The position numbers and the translations under genes are program-made. A stretch of DNA of 27,023 nt, from NCBI RefSeq assembly GCF_000718775.1, contig NZ_JOCB01000110.1, positions 1 through 27,023 of the forward strand, given 5' to 3'. The number at the start of each line of letters is the position of its first letter. The first letter of the stretch is position 1. The notes below the pieces were generated by a model. The model ran no database searches. It was not told where the DNA came from and worked only from the letters and a program-made list of their open reading frames with translations. This document shows, one piece after another, positions 14,585 through 22,615 of the stretch. The DNA comes from Streptomyces sp. NRRL S-31. Its GTDB lineage: Bacteria > Actinomycetota > Actinomycetes > Streptomycetales > Streptomycetaceae.

Positions 14585-16009
14585 TCACAGGGGACGGTCC
14601 TTTTCCGCCACGCCGGTGGTGACGGGCCCGGCCGACGCCGCCCCGGCCTCGAACAGCGCGTGCGCGGCCCGCAGCACCAGTTCGTCCCGGTGCCGGGCGG
14701 CGACGATCTGCATCCCCACCGGAAGTCCGGCCCCGTCCGTGCCGACCGGCACCGTGGCGGCGGGCTGCTGGGTCAGGTTGAACGGGTAGGTGAACGGCGT
14801 CCACCCGGTCCAGCGCCGGAACACCGAACCCCTCGGCACCTCCGCCCCCGCCTCGAACGCGGTCAGCGGCAGGGTGGGCGTCAGCAGCAGGTCGAACCGC
14901 TCGTGGAAATCCCCCATCCGCCGTCCGAGGCGCGCCCGGACGTCCACCGCGGCCAGGTACTCCAGCGCGCTCGTCCGGGCGCCCCGCGCGCAGATCTCCC
15001 GCAGCCCGGGGTCCAGCAGCCCCCGGCGGTGCGGCGGGAAGCCCTGGGTCAGCCGGGCCGCGGCGCTGAACCACAGGGTGTGGAACGCCTCCACCGGGTC
15101 GCTGAAGTCGGGGTCGGTCTCCTCGACGTACGCCCCCAGCTCCGCGAGGGCCGTCACCGCCCGCCGTACCGCGGCGGCGACCCCCGGCCGGACCGCCACC
15201 TGCCCGCCCAGCGACGGCGAGTACGCCACCCGCAGCCCGCGCACCCCGCCGCGCAGCGCCTCGGTGAACGAACCCGGCGCGGCCGGCAGCGCCGACCAGT
15301 CCCGCGGGTCGGGGGTGCCGATCACGTCGAGCAGCAGCGCCGCGTCGGCCGCGTCCCGGGTCATCGGTCCCGTGTGCGACAGCGTGCCGAACGCGCTCGC
15401 CGGGTACAGCGGCACCCGGCCGTACGTCGGCTTCAGCCCGAAGATCCCGCAGAACGCGGCCGGAATGCGGATGCTGCCGCCGCCGTCCGTGCCCAGCGAC
15501 AGCGGGCCCGCGCCGAGCGCGACGGCCGCCGCGCTGCCGCCGCTGGAGCCGCCCGCGGTGCGCGTGGTGTCGTGCGGGTTGCGGGTGATCCCGGTCAGCG
15601 GGGAGTCGGTGACGCCCTTCCAGCCGTACTCGGGTGTCGTGGTCTTGCCGAGGAACACCGCGCCCTGTTCGCGCAAGCGCGCCACCGGAGGGGCGTCCTC
15701 GTCCCACCGGCCCTGCTCCGGGACGGTCTTCGAGCCGCGCAGGGTGGGGTGGCCGCGCAGCAGCAGGAGGTCCTTGACCGTCACCGGCACCCCGTCGACC
15801 AGCCCGGCCGGCTCGCCGCGCCGCCAGCGCGCCGCCGACTCCCGGGCGCGGGCGAGCGCTTCCTCCTCGGTGAGCCGCGCGAACGCGTTCACCTCCGGCT
15901 GGATCCGGCGTGCCCGCTCCAGCGCCTGCTCGGTCGCCTCGACGGGACTGAACTCGCCCTTGCGGTACCCGTCGAGGAGCTGGACGGCCGTCAGGTCGGT
16001 GAGCTGCAT
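14585..16009 (-). CDS. Amidase-signature family hydrolase
   Basis: The 474-residue enzyme has an intact Ser-cisSer-Lys triad: Lys79 in VTVKD, Ser155 in TAGGSSGGSAAAVALG and nucleophile Ser179 in GTDGGGSIRIP. It would hydrolyse a small amide in the cytoplasm, and the sequence does not reveal which. ATG 16009 follows GGGAGGG. It starts 15 nt after the dehydrogenase stop, so the two are co-transcribed, and the Ehu-type importer follows on the same strand. The context suggests that it acts on the imported compound or a product of it. Confidence 0.9.
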   Translation of the reverse strand: MQLTDLTAVQLLDGYRKGEFSPVEATEQALERARRIQPEVNAFARLTEEEALARARESAARWRRGEPAGLVDGVPVTVKDLLLLRGHPTLRGSKTVPEQGRWDEDAPPVARLREQGAVFLGKTTTPEYGWKGVTDSPLTGITRNPHDTTRTAGGSSGGSAAAVALGAGPLSLGTDGGGSIRIPAAFCGIFGLKPTYGRVPLYPASAFGTLSHTGPMTRDAADAALLLDVIGTPDPRDWSALPAAPGSFTEALRGGVRGLRVAYSPSLGGQVAVRPGVAAAVRRAVTALAELGAYVEETDPDFSDPVEAFHTLWFSAAARLTQGFPPHRRGLLDPGLREICARGARTSALEYLAAVDVRARLGRRMGDFHERFDLLLTPTLPLTAFEAGAEVPRGSVFRRWTGWTPFTYPFNLTQQPAATVPVGTDGAGLPVGMQIVAARHRDELVLRAAHALFEAGAASAGPVTTGVAEKDRPL

Positions 16010-16024
16010 GCACCCTCCCGGGGG

Positions 16025-16978
16025 TCAGTGGCCGGGCACGTAACCACGTGTCTTGTCGACCACGTTCGGCAGAGTCCTGCCCATCGCCCACCGTTCGTAC
16101 AACTCCACGAACTGAAAGCTCAGTTCGTCCCGCCAGCCCACGGTGTCACCGCTCATGTGCGGCGAGACGATCAGCCCCGGCAGCTCCCACAACGGGCTGT
16201 CCGCGGGCAGCGGTTCGGCGGCGAACACGTCCAGGGCGGCGCCCGCGATCCAGCGCCCGGCCAGGGCCCGGACGAGGGCCGCCTCGTCGACCAGACCACC
16301 CCGGCCGACGTTGACGAAGAACGCGGAGGGCTGCATCACACCGAACCGGCGCGTGTCGAACATGCGGTACGTCCGCGGGGTCAGCGGGGCCGCCGCGATC
16401 ACCCAGTCCGCGCGGGAGAGCAGCCGGTCCAGATCGTCCGGGCCGTGCACACCGGTCCGCGGCACCCGCCCGACCAGCGCCGTCGTCACGCCCAGGGCCT
16501 TCAGCGTCCGGGTGATCGCCCGGCCGATCGGACCCGAGCCCACCACGCACGCGTGCGTGCCCGCCACCCGCCGGCCCTCCCGGTGCCGCCAGGTCCGCTC
16601 CCGCTGGTACGCCAGGGTGCGCGGCAGGTCCTTGGCGACCGCCAGCACCAGGGCCGCCACGTACTCGGCGATCGGCGCCTCGAAGACGCCCCGCGCGTTG
16701 GTCACCACCGTGTCCGACGCGGCCAGCTCGGGGGAGAGCAGATGGTCCACGCCCGCGCTCGCCGTGTGCACCCAGCGCGGCCGCGGGCCCTTGCCGGGCC
16801 ATGCCTCGCGCACCGCGTGCGAGGTGAAGTCCCACACCAGCAGCACGTCCGCGTCCGGCAGCCGCTCGGCCAGGTGCGCCGCGTCCGTGCGCACGATCCG
16901 GGCACGGCCGGTGAGGCGGCCGAGCCGGGGCGGCGGATCGGCGTCGAGGACCAGCACGGTGGGGGGTGTCGGCGTCAT
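16025..16978 (-). CDS. D-2-hydroxyacid dehydrogenase
   Basis: The 317-residue NAD(P)-dependent enzyme has the Rossmann motif VVGSGPIG (145-152) and the complete catalytic set: Arg226 in VNVGRGGLVDE, Glu255 in DVFAAEPLP and His274 in VSPHMSGDT. It interconverts a 2-oxoacid and a D-2-hydroxyacid in the cytoplasm. ATG 16978 is preceded by CGGGAG. It is the first gene of the minus-strand run leading through the amidase to the importer, and it is divergent from the racemase-like gene across 203 nt. Its place in a catabolic pathway is inferred. Confidence 0.88.
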   Translation of the reverse strand: MTPTPPTVLVLDADPPPRLGRLTGRARIVRTDAAHLAERLPDADVLLVWDFTSHAVREAWPGKGPRPRWVHTASAGVDHLLSPELAASDTVVTNARGVFEAPIAEYVAALVLAVAKDLPRTLAYQRERTWRHREGRRVAGTHACVVGSGPIGRAITRTLKALGVTTALVGRVPRTGVHGPDDLDRLLSRADWVIAAAPLTPRTYRMFDTRRFGVMQPSAFFVNVGRGGLVDEAALVRALAGRWIAGAALDVFAAEPLPADSPLWELPGLIVSPHMSGDTVGWRDELSFQFVELYERWAMGRTLPNVVDKTRGYVPGH

Positions 16979-17102
16979 GCGCGGCGGCTCCCGGCGTCCG
17001 GCGTGCGCGGATTGACCACGCTCGCACCCGGACCCCCCTTCGTCAACACGGGCGCACGCCTCCATGTGGGCGGTCTCGGCCCGACGGGGTACCCGAGCCC
17101 TT

Positions 17103-17138
17103 GGACCGTGCGGGGGCGCCGCCGCCCGCGCACGGTCC
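17103..17138. promoter_or_regulatory. Long inverted repeat in the dehydrogenase/racemase-like divergent region
   Basis: GGACCGTGCG and CGCACGGTCC form perfect 10-bp arms around 16 nt of GC-rich sequence. The right arm ends 43 nt before the racemase-like start codon. It could be an operator for the module's regulator or an RNA hairpin in the leader. Confidence 0.5.
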
Positions 17139-17181
17139 GACCGACGACCGACCACCGGAAAGCAGAGCAGGAAGGCTGGAC

Positions 17182-17913
17182 ATGACCGCACTCGGATTCC
17201 TCTACCCGGGCCACTCCGCCGAGGACGACTATCCACGTATCGAGCAGCTCCTGGGCAGCGACATCCGGGTGGACCTGTTCCACACCGACCTCGGCGAGGA
17301 CGCGCGCCGGGTGGACGCGCCGCGCGGGGCGGGCTCCGTCGAGCGGCTCGCCGAGGGCGTGGAGGGGCTGCGGCTGGCCGGCGCCGAGACCGTGGTGTGG
17401 GCGTCCACCAGCGGCGGCTTCACGCACGGCTGGGAGGGCGCCCAGGAGCAGGTGCGGACCCTGGCCCGGCTGGCCGGGATGCCGGCCTCGTCGACGTCCT
17501 TCGCCTTCGTGCACGCGGCCCGGGAGATCGGCGTACGGCGGGTCGCCGTCGGCGCCACCTACCCCGAGGACGTCACCGGGCTGTTCGCGGACTTCCTGCG
17601 GGCCGGCGGCCTGGAGGTGGTCGGAACCCGGTCCTCGGGGCCCGTCCCGGCGGCGGAGACCGGCCTGTGGGGCGAGGAGGACGTGCTGACGCTGGCCCGG
17701 GCGGCGGACGTCGCCGGCGCGGAGGCCGTGCTGCTGCCGGACACGGCCCTGCACACGGCCGCGCACCTCACGCTGCTGGAGAAGTCCCTCTCCAAGCCGG
17801 TGCTCACGGCCAACCAGGTCACGGTCTGGGAGGGGCTGCGGCTGGCGGACCGGCGGGTGAACGCCCCGGCGCTGGGGACGCTCTTCACGCGGGAGCCGAT
17901 CGTGCAGGTCTGA
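17182..17913 (+). CDS. Asp/Glu racemase/maleate isomerase superfamily protein lacking all cysteines
   Basis: The 243-residue protein starts at ATG 17182 behind AGGAAGG. The two-half fold is recognisable: LGFLYPG at the N-terminus, then VVWASTSGGFTHG and, in the second half, EAVLLPDTALHT. These are the two places where maleate isomerases, EutA and arylmalonate decarboxylases carry catalytic cysteines (C-T-S and C-T-x-L). Here they are Ser75 and Asp187, and there is no cysteine anywhere in the protein. Chemistry different from classic two-cysteine racemisation is therefore expected. It is divergent from the dehydrogenase/amidase/importer run and probably belongs to the same pathway. Annotation as a working racemase or isomerase would be unsafe. 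Confidence 0.78.
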   Translation: MTALGFLYPGHSAEDDYPRIEQLLGSDIRVDLFHTDLGEDARRVDAPRGAGSVERLAEGVEGLRLAGAETVVWASTSGGFTHGWEGAQEQVRTLARLAGMPASSTSFAFVHAAREIGVRRVAVGATYPEDVTGLFADFLRAGGLEVVGTRSSGPVPAAETGLWGEEDVLTLARAADVAGAEAVLLPDTALHTAAHLTLLEKSLSKPVLTANQVTVWEGLRLADRRVNAPALGTLFTREPIVQV

Positions 17914-17955
17914 GCCGCGGCGGGGAATAACCGGAGACTGCCTCCTGTTAGCTCC

Positions 17956-17970
17956 TGGACGGACAGTCCA
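17956..17970. promoter_or_regulatory. Short inverted repeat before the LLM oxidoreductase
   Basis: TGGAC and GTCCA are separated by five bases, 25 nt upstream of the GTG start and just before the AGGAGG ribosome site. It is a possible operator overlapping the leader; the arms are short. Confidence 0.3.
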
Positions 17971-17994
17971 CGCCACGAACAGGAGGCCCACACC

Positions 17995-19086
17995 GTGTCG
18001 GCAGACGACGAGATCCGGGGCAGCACGCACGGGACCGCCCCCGTCCCCCTCTCCGTACTGGACCTGGTGACCGTCGGCGCGGGCAGCACGGCCACCGACG
18101 CCCTGCGCACCAGCGTCGCGCTCGCCCGGCTCACGGAGAACCGCGGCTTCCACCGGTACTGGGTCGCCGAACACCACTCCATGCCCGGTGTGGCCTCCTC
18201 CTCGCCCGCCGTGATCCTCGCCCACCTCGCCGCCCACACCGACCGCATCCGGCTCGGCTCGGGCGGCGTGATGCTGCCCAACCACGCCCCGCTGGTGATC
18301 GCCGAGCAGTTCGGCACGCTGGAGGCGCTGGCGCCGGGCCGCGTCGACCTGGGCCTCGGCCGGGCCCCGGGCACGGACGGCGCCACCGCGGCGGCCCTGC
18401 GCCGCACCGACACCCTCGACGAGGGCGCCGACGACTTCCCGCAAGCGCTCGCCGAGCTGACCCGGTTCCTGGACGACGACTTCCCCGACGGCCACCCCTA
18501 CCGCCGCATCCACGCCATCCCCGGACCGGTCCAGGGCAGCTCCCCCGGCGGGGTCCAGTCCGCGCACCGCCCGCCGGTCTGGCTGCTCGGCTCCTCCGGT
18601 TTCAGTGCGCGCCTGGCCGGGCTGCTCGGCCTCCCGTTCGCCTTCGCGCACCACTTCTCCGCGCAGAACACCCTCCCGGCCCTGGACCTGTACCGGCAGA
18701 CCTTCCGGCCCTCGGCGGTCCTGGCCGAGCCGTACGCCCTCATCGGCGTCTCCGCGCTCGCCACGGACGACGAGCGGGAGGCCCGCCGGCAGACCCGGGC
18801 GATGGCGCTGAACATGCTCCGGCTGCGCACCGGCCGGCCGGGCCTGTTCCCCGACCCGGACGAGGCCGAGCGGCACGAGTTCAGCCCGATGGAGGAGGAG
18901 TTCCTCGCCTCCTGGACGACGAACATCGTGCACGGCACGGCCGACGAGGTCCGCACCGGCCTCGACGACCTCCACAAGCGCACCGGCGCCGACGAGCTGA
19001 TGCTCGTCTCCCACGCCCACCGCGGTGAACTGCGGCTGCGCTCGTACGAGTTGATCGCGGACGCCTACGGGTTGCCGACCGCGTAG
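17995..19086 (+). CDS. LLM-class flavin-dependent oxidoreductase (luciferase family group 1, TIGR03558-like)
   Basis: The 363-residue protein starts at GTG 17995 with AGGAGG eight bases upstream. The alkanal-monooxygenase-like TIM barrel shows [15 protein letters not shown] at the N-terminus, [36 protein letters not shown] and [13 protein letters not shown], all characteristic of luciferase-family group 1 proteins. It would use a reduced flavin in the cytoplasm, with the substrate unknown. Its 3' end overlaps the convergent cyclic-di-GMP gene by 22 bp. It follows the racemase-like gene by 81 nt on the same strand but has its own leader, so membership of that pathway is uncertain. Confidence 0.88.
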   Translation: MSADDEIRGSTHGTAPVPLSVLDLVTVGAGSTATDALRTSVALARLTENRGFHRYWVAEHHSMPGVASSSPAVILAHLAAHTDRIRLGSGGVMLPNHAPLVIAEQFGTLEALAPGRVDLGLGRAPGTDGATAAALRRTDTLDEGADDFPQALAELTRFLDDDFPDGHPYRRIHAIPGPVQGSSPGGVQSAHRPPVWLLGSSGFSARLAGLLGLPFAFAHHFSAQNTLPALDLYRQTFRPSAVLAEPYALIGVSALATDDEREARRQTRAMALNMLRLRTGRPGLFPDPDEAERHEFSPMEEEFLASWTTNIVHGTADEVRTGLDDLHKRTGADELMLVSHAHRGELRLRSYELIADAYGLPTA

Positions 19087-20870
19087 CTGCGCGCCCCGAG
19101 CAGCTCGGAGATACGATCCGGCGGCACCGGGCGGGAGTACAGCCAGCCCTGTCCGGTGTCGCAGCCGATCCGGCGCAGCCGGGTGGCCTGGGCGGAGGTC
19201 TCCACGCACTCCGCGGTGACGGTCAGGCCGAGCCGGTGGGCGAGCTGGATCATCGCCTCCACGATGACCTCGTCGGCGGGGTTCGGCGCGACGTCCTTGG
19301 CGGCCTCCTCGTACTGGAAGCCGCGGACGAAGGAGCCGTCCAGCTTCAGTGTGGAGACCGGCAGCCGGCTCAGGTAGGCCAGGTTGGAGTAGCCGGTGCC
19401 GAAGTCGTCGATGGCGATGCGCACGCCCATGTCGCTGAGGGCCTGCAACGCCTGGAGCGGTCGGCCCGCCGAGCCCATCACCGCCGACTCGGTCAGCTCC
19501 AGCTGGAGCAGGTGCGGGGCGAGTTCGGTCTCGGCGAGGACCTCGGCGACATCGGCCACCAGGTCGGAGTCCCACACCTGCCGCACGGCCACGTTGACGC
19601 TGACGAAGATGGGCGGCTCGCCGGGGCGGTCCAGCTGCCAGCGGCGGGCCTGCCGGCAGGCGGTGGCCAGCGCCCAGCGGCCGAGCGGCACGATCGAGCC
19701 GTCCTCCTCGGCCAGTCCGATGAACCGATTCGGCGTCAGCGTGCCGAACTGCGGGTGGTGCCAGCGGATCAGCGCCTCGACCCCGTTGAGCCGGCCGTCC
19801 TCCATGGCCACCAGCGGCTGGTACTCCAGGGCGAACTCACCGCGTTCGATGGCGGGCCGCAGGGTGGAGGAGAGCGCCTGGCGGGTCATGCGGTGGGCGT
19901 TGCGCTCGGGGTCGAACAGGGTCCAGCGGCCCTTGCCGTCGGCCTTCGCCCAGTACAGCGTGGTGTCCGCCGCCTGCATCAGACCGGTCGCGGTGGTGCC
20001 GGCGGCGTGCCGCTCGACGACCCCGATGGACGCGGTCAGCGACAGCCGCCGGCCGGCCAGGTCGAAGGGTTCCTCCAGCGCCTTCAGCGCGGACTCGGCG
20101 AGGTCGGCGAGCTGCTCGGTGCCCGTGGAGTCCTCCACCAGCAGGGCGAACTCGTCCCCGCCGAGCCGGGCCACCAGGGGGGTGGCGGCCCGGGAGCACC
20201 CGGTCTCGTCGGCGACCCGGGTCAGGCGTTCGGCCACGGCCGCCAGGAGCCGGTCGCCGAAGCGGTGCCCGAGGGTGTCGTTGACCGCCTTGAAGCCGTC
20301 GACGTCCAGGTAGCACAGGCCGATCCGGCCGGTGCCGCTCCGCTCGTACGACTCCGCCTCCAGCGCGGCCGTCAGCCGCTCGAAGAACAGCGTGCGGTTG
20401 GGCAGCCGGGTCACCGGGTCGTGCATCTGCAAGTGCCGCAGCCGTGCCTGGAGTTCGCGGCGGGCGCTGATGTCGGTGACGGACAGCAGGACGCCGGGTG
20501 CGCCGTCGGCCAGCGGGGCCGCGGTGATCTGCACCCACACCGAGTGCCCCTCGGGATGTTTCAGCCGGCGGGTGCAGCGCAGCCGGGTCTGCCGCCCGCC
20601 CAGCACCTCGCGGTAGGCGTGGTGGCTGCGGGCGTCCGAGGCCAGGTCCACCAGGTCGGCGGCGACCCGCCCGGTGAGCGCCTCCGGATCGGCGCCGAGC
20701 AGCTCGCCGAGGGCGGCGTTGGCGCTGACGACGAGTCCCTCGGGAGCCACGACCGCCATGGCGAGCGGGGCGGTCGAGAAGACACGGTGGTAGGTGGACT
20801 GGTGACTGTCTGTGACGGCTGACCGGTCGAGGTCTGCCGCGGGCGTCGGCCCTTCGGACGTTCCGCTCAC
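19065..20870 (-). CDS. PAS-GGDEF-EAL cyclic-di-GMP enzyme
   Basis: The 601-residue cytoplasmic protein has PAS at about 25-137, GGDEF at about 145-320 and EAL at about 335-590. The diguanylate cyclase signature GGDEF (237-241) is intact. The usual RxxD inhibitory site upstream is missing. The phosphodiesterase side has EAL (365-367), [14 protein letters not shown] (488-495), KLDGSF and AECVET, all expected for activity. It may therefore make and degrade cyclic di-GMP, with PAS as sensor. The layout resembles Streptomyces RmdA-type proteins, but orthology is not claimed. GTG 20870 behind GGGAGCG is chosen because the frame upstream reads as non-coding. A TATGAT -10 candidate on the minus strand is at 20922-20927. 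Confidence 0.9.
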   Translation of the reverse strand: MSGTSEGPTPAADLDRSAVTDSHQSTYHRVFSTAPLAMAVVAPEGLVVSANAALGELLGADPEALTGRVAADLVDLASDARSHHAYREVLGGRQTRLRCTRRLKHPEGHSVWVQITAAPLADGAPGVLLSVTDISARRELQARLRHLQMHDPVTRLPNRTLFFERLTAALEAESYERSGTGRIGLCYLDVDGFKAVNDTLGHRFGDRLLAAVAERLTRVADETGCSRAATPLVARLGGDEFALLVEDSTGTEQLADLAESALKALEEPFDLAGRRLSLTASIGVVERHAAGTTATGLMQAADTTLYWAKADGKGRWTLFDPERNAHRMTRQALSSTLRPAIERGEFALEYQPLVAMEDGRLNGVEALIRWHHPQFGTLTPNRFIGLAEEDGSIVPLGRWALATACRQARRWQLDRPGEPPIFVSVNVAVRQVWDSDLVADVAEVLAETELAPHLLQLELTESAVMGSAGRPLQALQALSDMGVRIAIDDFGTGYSNLAYLSRLPVSTLKLDGSFVRGFQYEEAAKDVAPNPADEVIVEAMIQLAHRLGLTVTAECVETSAQATRLRRIGCDTGQGWLYSRPVPPDRISELLGARSYAVGNP

Positions 20871-20985
20871 CGCTCGCTCCCGCAGTGCACTCGATCTCTG
20901 TCCGTGCCGGAAAGTGTGCCGATCATAGAGGCTGGCCCCGGGCCCTTCCAGCCACTCTCCAGTGTCCCGGACAGACCACAGGTTC

Positions 20986-20998
20986 TGACAGATCGTTT
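20986..20998. promoter_or_regulatory. Second BldD-like box (one mismatch)
   Basis: TGACAGATCGTTT matches the BldD pattern TNAC-N5-GTNA except at the last base. It lies 55 bp from the perfect box and closer to the cyclic-di-GMP gene. Confidence 0.35.
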
Positions 20999-21040
20999 CT
21001 GCCCGCACCTGGACGGCTTCTTCAGGCCGACGATCAGTTG

Positions 21041-21053
21041 TGACGTTCCGTGA
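21041..21053. promoter_or_regulatory. BldD-type box
   Basis: TGACGTTCCGTGA is a perfect match to TNAC-N5-GTNA. BldD is a developmental repressor that binds DNA as a cyclic-di-GMP complex and controls several cyclic-di-GMP genes in Streptomyces. The motif is short, so a chance match is possible, but its location supports it. Confidence 0.55.
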
Positions 21054-21070
21054 ATGTTCCGGAAGGTCGA

Positions 21071-21090
21071 GCGCCGGTGTGCACCGGCGC
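21071..21090. promoter_or_regulatory. 20-bp palindrome, operator candidate
   Basis: GCGCCGGTG and CACCGGCGC are perfect 9-bp arms around TG. It lies about 110 bp upstream of the protease start and 18 bp past the BldD-type box. It could bind a dimeric regulator. Confidence 0.5.
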
Positions 21091-21197
21091 GCAACGGGGG
21101 CGCATTCACCCTTCTGGTGCAGGCAAACAAGGCATAACGTAACGAATACCAGCAATCTGGGTGCGGGTCCCGCGAACCGCATCCGGAGGTCATGTCC

Positions 21198-22448
21198 GTG
21201 CCCAAGCTGCGCAGCACCGCCGCCGTGTTGACCACGATGTCGGCGCTCGCCGCGACCTCGATCCTCGGCGGCCCGTCGGCCGCCGAGCCGTTCTCCACGG
21301 AGCCCTGCGCCCTGCACCGCACCGAGGTCCACCACTCGGAGGGCGTGGACACCTGGAACCCCGCCTACACCCGCCCGACCGGCACGCTCGACGCCGTGCT
21401 GGTCTTCCTGTCCTTCCCGGACGCCACCCCGCGCACCACCCCGGCCGCGCTGACGGCCGACCACTTCCCGGAGACCAGCCGCTTCTACGAGCGGTCCTCC
21501 TACGGCCGGTTCACGCTGCGCCCGCACCCGCTGGACCGCTGGCTGCGCATGCCGCGCCCGTCCACGGCGTACGCCATAAGGCGGGACTGGAACGCCGAGG
21601 ACCGGGCCGCCTACCTGCGCGACGCGTTCGCCGTGGCCGACCGGGCGGTGGACTTCTCGCGCTACCGGATCGTCTACTTCGTCGCCGACCCGGACGCACC
21701 CGGTGTCGACTCGGACGCCACGAAGGTGGTGAACCTCCAGACGCCCCTGCGGGTGGACGGCACCGACATCCGCCGGGTGGTCACCGTGTTCGAACACCAT
21801 CCGCCGGACCGGCTGGTTCTCGCCCATGAGACCGGGCACCTCTTCGACCTGCCGGACCTCTACCACCGGCCGGGTGACGGCAAGGGCGACTGGGACACCT
21901 ATGTGGGTGACTGGGATTTGATGGGCAGCCAGTTCGGGCTCGCACCCGACCTGTTCGCCTGGCACAAGTGGAAGGCCGGCTGGCTGGATCCGCGCCAGGT
22001 GGTGTGCGTGCGCGGCACCACGCCGGCCCGGCTGACCCTGGAGCCGCTGGAGGCCGGGCCGGGCGGCTGGGCGCGGGACGGGGGCGGCGCGCCCGCCTTC
22101 GGCCTCGGCCATGGCGTCAAGCTGGCCGTGGTGCGCACGGGCCCGGAGAGCGCCCTCGCCTTCGAGGCGCGCGGCAGGGGCGGCGACGACCGTACGTCCT
22201 GCCGGCAGGGAATCCTGGTCTACCGGGTCCGCGGCGACATCGCGTCCGGGGACGGCCCGGTCCAGGTGGTGGACGCCCACCCGCGTACCGAGGCCTGCTG
22301 GGAGAGCTCGGTCTACCCGCCCCTCGCCGACGCCCCCGTCTTCCTCGGGGAGAGCTTCACCGTGCCGGAGGACGGCGTGAAGGTGGAGGCGGAGGGGGTG
22401 ACGGCGTCGGGCGCCTGGACGGTGAAGATCACGCCTGCGGTGAAGTGA
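21198..22448 (+). CDS. Secreted M6-like (immune inhibitor A-type) metalloprotease
   Basis: The protein is about 416 residues with a signal peptide (Ala/Leu/Ser-rich, ending near SAAEP). The zinc motif LAHETGHLFDLPDLYH lies at about residues 208-223 (HExxH plus a downstream Asp), followed by GDWDLMGSQFG, the Met-turn-like segment of M6 peptidases. The C-terminal half is beta-rich and ends at TVKITPAVK. Start choice: ATG 21192 lies only 2 nt from GGAGG (21185-21189), too close for normal initiation. GTG 21198 has the standard 8-nt spacing and is preferred. The protein would act outside the cell. It is divergent from the cyclic-di-GMP gene and may share its control. Confidence 0.87.
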   Translation: MPKLRSTAAVLTTMSALAATSILGGPSAAEPFSTEPCALHRTEVHHSEGVDTWNPAYTRPTGTLDAVLVFLSFPDATPRTTPAALTADHFPETSRFYERSSYGRFTLRPHPLDRWLRMPRPSTAYAIRRDWNAEDRAAYLRDAFAVADRAVDFSRYRIVYFVADPDAPGVDSDATKVVNLQTPLRVDGTDIRRVVTVFEHHPPDRLVLAHETGHLFDLPDLYHRPGDGKGDWDTYVGDWDLMGSQFGLAPDLFAWHKWKAGWLDPRQVVCVRGTTPARLTLEPLEAGPGGWARDGGGAPAFGLGHGVKLAVVRTGPESALAFEARGRGGDDRTSCRQGILVYRVRGDIASGDGPVQVVDAHPRTEACWESSVYPPLADAPVFLGESFTVPEDGVKVEAEGVTASGAWTVKITPAVK

Positions 22449-22496
22449 CCCCGGGGGAGGACGGCGCGACCGGCGGTGCCGCCCGGGGAACGAAAA

Positions 22497-22530
22497 CGGT
22501 GGGCCGGATTCTTTCGAATCCGGCCCACCG
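22497..22530. terminator. Bidirectional terminator between the protease and tRNA-Lys copy 3
   Basis: A perfect 15-bp stem, CGGTGGGCCGGATTC with GAATCCGGCCCACCG, closes a TTTC loop. It lies 48 nt past the protease stop and 11 nt past the tRNA 3' end. Confidence 0.88.
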
Positions 22531-22541
22531 TTCACTTCGCG

Positions 22542-22615
22542 TGCGCCGCCAGGGACTCGAACCCCGGACCCGCTGATTAAGAGTCAGCTGCTCTAACCAA
22601 CTGAGCTAGCGGCGC
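22542..22615 (-). tRNA. tRNA-Lys (anticodon CUU), copy 3 of 3
   Basis: This copy is identical over 74 nt to copies 1 and 2. The leader bases GTCAGCAG are shared with copy 1, but the far-upstream promoter block of copies 1 and 2 is absent. Upstream sequence is the 3' end of a protein-coding gene that runs 10 nt into the tRNA, so its promoter (for example TAAGGT on the minus strand, 22638-22633) must lie inside that gene. Confidence 0.97.

Larger units (their letters stand above)
20871..21197. promoter_or_regulatory. Divergent control region between the cyclic-di-GMP and protease genes
   Basis: This 327-bp gap has no gene. It holds a TATGAT -10 candidate for the minus-strand gene, two BldD-like boxes, a 20-bp near-perfect palindrome, a TTCCGGAA palindrome at 21057-21064 and a CATAAC -10-like element at 21133-21138 for the protease. 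It is clearly less GC-rich than the genes around it. Confidence 0.6.

Noticed and set aside
14660..17185. Very long plus-strand open frame opposite the amidase and dehydrogenase
   Set aside because: It is antisense to two genes with complete catalytic motifs; its protein is a low-complexity Arg/Pro/His-rich text typical of GC-rich shadow frames.
16975..19575. Long minus-strand open frame across the racemase-like and flavin oxidoreductase genes
   Set aside because: It is antisense to two recognisable genes, has no domain, and its composition is that of a shadow frame.
20871..22535. N-terminal extension of the cyclic-di-GMP enzyme
   Set aside because: The open frame continues upstream across the control region and antisense to the protease, but its sequence there has no domain and GTG 20870 has a ribosome site.
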